From Bacteroidota bacterium (lineage in GTDB: Bacteria; Bacteroidota; Bacteroidia; Bacteroidales; VadinHA17), in the NCBI GenBank assembly GCA_025350595.1, contig JANXXP010000091.1:1-52680 (forward strand): a stretch of 52,680 nt of DNA. Reading direction: 5' to 3'. How positions within the stretch are numbered: position 1 is the stretch's first letter; each line of letters opens with the position of its first letter. This document shows positions 52,274-52,680 of this stretch, piece by piece. Both the position numbers and the translations under genes were made by a program. A model generated the notes under the pieces. It did not search any database and had not been told where the DNA came from. It saw nothing but the letters and a program-made list of their open reading frames with translations.

Positions 52274-52516
52274 TTATTTTGGGAGTGCCGGAAGTGTGAA
52301 TATTGTTGTCAGTATATACAACCCTTGGCTTACCACATGAGTTTTTAATGGTGTTCCGGCGGGTATTTCTTTAGGAAGTAATAAACTGTCTTTGGGTATT
52401 TGATGACCACCGGAATCAACAACTTTAGGGAATATTTCCCTGGAATGGATCTCCCTCTGTGGCGATTTACAGGAGAAAAATAAAAAGACAAAAGTATAGA
52501 ATAACTTACCTTTCAT
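52274..52516 (-). pseudogene. Out-of-frame 5' end of the propeller kinase gene (lipoprotein-like signal peptide)
   Basis: An ORF of 80 codons from the ATG at 52516 begins MKGKLFYTFVFLFFSC, a short signal with a cysteine, then KSPQREIHS and PKVVDSGGHQIPKDS. It runs into a stop at 52274. The kinase frame is open through 52152-52340 (SCGKPRVVYTDN, LAGNPEVITPGQDTFLLPEKK) but has no start there. Reading from PAGTPLKTHV into GKPRVVYTD needs one extra base near 52331-52346. The fragment and the 1083-codon ORF are one gene split by a frameshift, either real or a sequencing error. Confidence 0.8.
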
Positions 52517-52536
52517 TTTAACATAAATCAATGCCC

Positions 52537-52569
52537 GAAAGATACCTTTTACTTATGCAAGATAACAAA
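52537..52569 (-). promoter_or_regulatory. Promoter of the propeller kinase gene
   Basis: On the minus strand: TTTG (52566-52569), 21-bp spacer, TATCTTTC (52537-52544), one mismatch to TAnnTTTG. It lies 20 bp before the ATG at 52516 and so supports that start. Confidence 0.5.
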
Positions 52570-52680
52570 TATCAGGTCAGTTTTATATTTGAAACTTCAT
52601 TAATTTGGATCCGATTATTGGATAATGGTACATTTTCTGTTTTTGTCTGAATTCTCTTGTATTTATTATTATCATAGCTA

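Overview
The window looks like a chromosomal segment of a Bacteroidota bacterium, probably of the Bacteroidales/Marinilabiliales type. The evidence is AT-rich DNA, promoters of the TTTG / TAnnTTTG kind, many short lipoproteins ending in S-C-K-K, thioredoxin-like lipoproteins of the DUF4369 type, Reg_prop two-component sensors, a long basic tail on ribosomal protein L21, and a eukaryote-like glycogen gene set. There is no phage, plasmid or insertion-sequence signature. Most of the first 24 kb is housekeeping.

Layout. 1-216: a possible CDS tail and two blocks of short tandem repeats. 217-1755: acetyltransferase and membrane glycosyltransferase. 1834-4014: recQ on the minus strand. 4240-9379: tatC, lptB, tRNA-Leu(UAG), trigger factor, clpP and clpX, a protein export and quality-control stretch. 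9434-12406: minus-strand lipoprotein, folA, thyA and a bifunctional-nuclease-family protein. 12530-13394: a decayed serine hydrolase gene. 13735-18910: rplU, rpmA, serS, a DMT permease, an S41 peptidase lipoprotein and ruvC. 18922-24172: mostly minus-strand comF-like, HIT, greA, a small lipoprotein, SAH hydrolase and ribF, with a plus-strand Rieske-like lipoprotein inside.

24249-35308 is a glycogen metabolism cluster. A branching enzyme runs convergently into a minus-strand operon. That operon encodes a single 1407-residue protein that fuses a GT3-type glycogen synthase to a GT35 alpha-glucan phosphorylase, then a GH57 hydrolase, a GT4 glycosyltransferase and a debranching enzyme. 35491-38614 holds two tandem thioredoxin-fold lipoproteins, the second without a CxxC pair, and an LpxH-like phosphatase.

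38611-48085 is the most unusual region, an eight-gene minus-strand run. In transcription order it encodes (1) a periplasmic-binding-protein-like domain fused through one membrane helix to a GcvH-like lipoyl domain, (2) a Tat-exported protein with four 4Fe-4S sites, (3) an NrfD-like quinone-reactive membrane protein, (4) a second membrane-anchored GcvH-like protein, (5) a histidine kinase with a CxxCH haem-c motif in its periplasmic sensor, (6) an NtrC-class sigma-54 activator, (7) an archaemetzincin-type metalloprotease and (8) a tandem SiaB-like protein. Upstream lie a sigma-54-like element and a pair of TTGC/GCAA dyads 32 bp apart. My inference is a redox-regulated membrane oxidoreductase that uses membrane-tethered lipoyl-like domains. 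I do not know a described system with this composition, and its substrate cannot be read from the sequence.

48520-52516 encodes a propeller-type histidine kinase and a single-domain response regulator. The lipoprotein-like start of the kinase is separated from the rest by a one-base frameshift.
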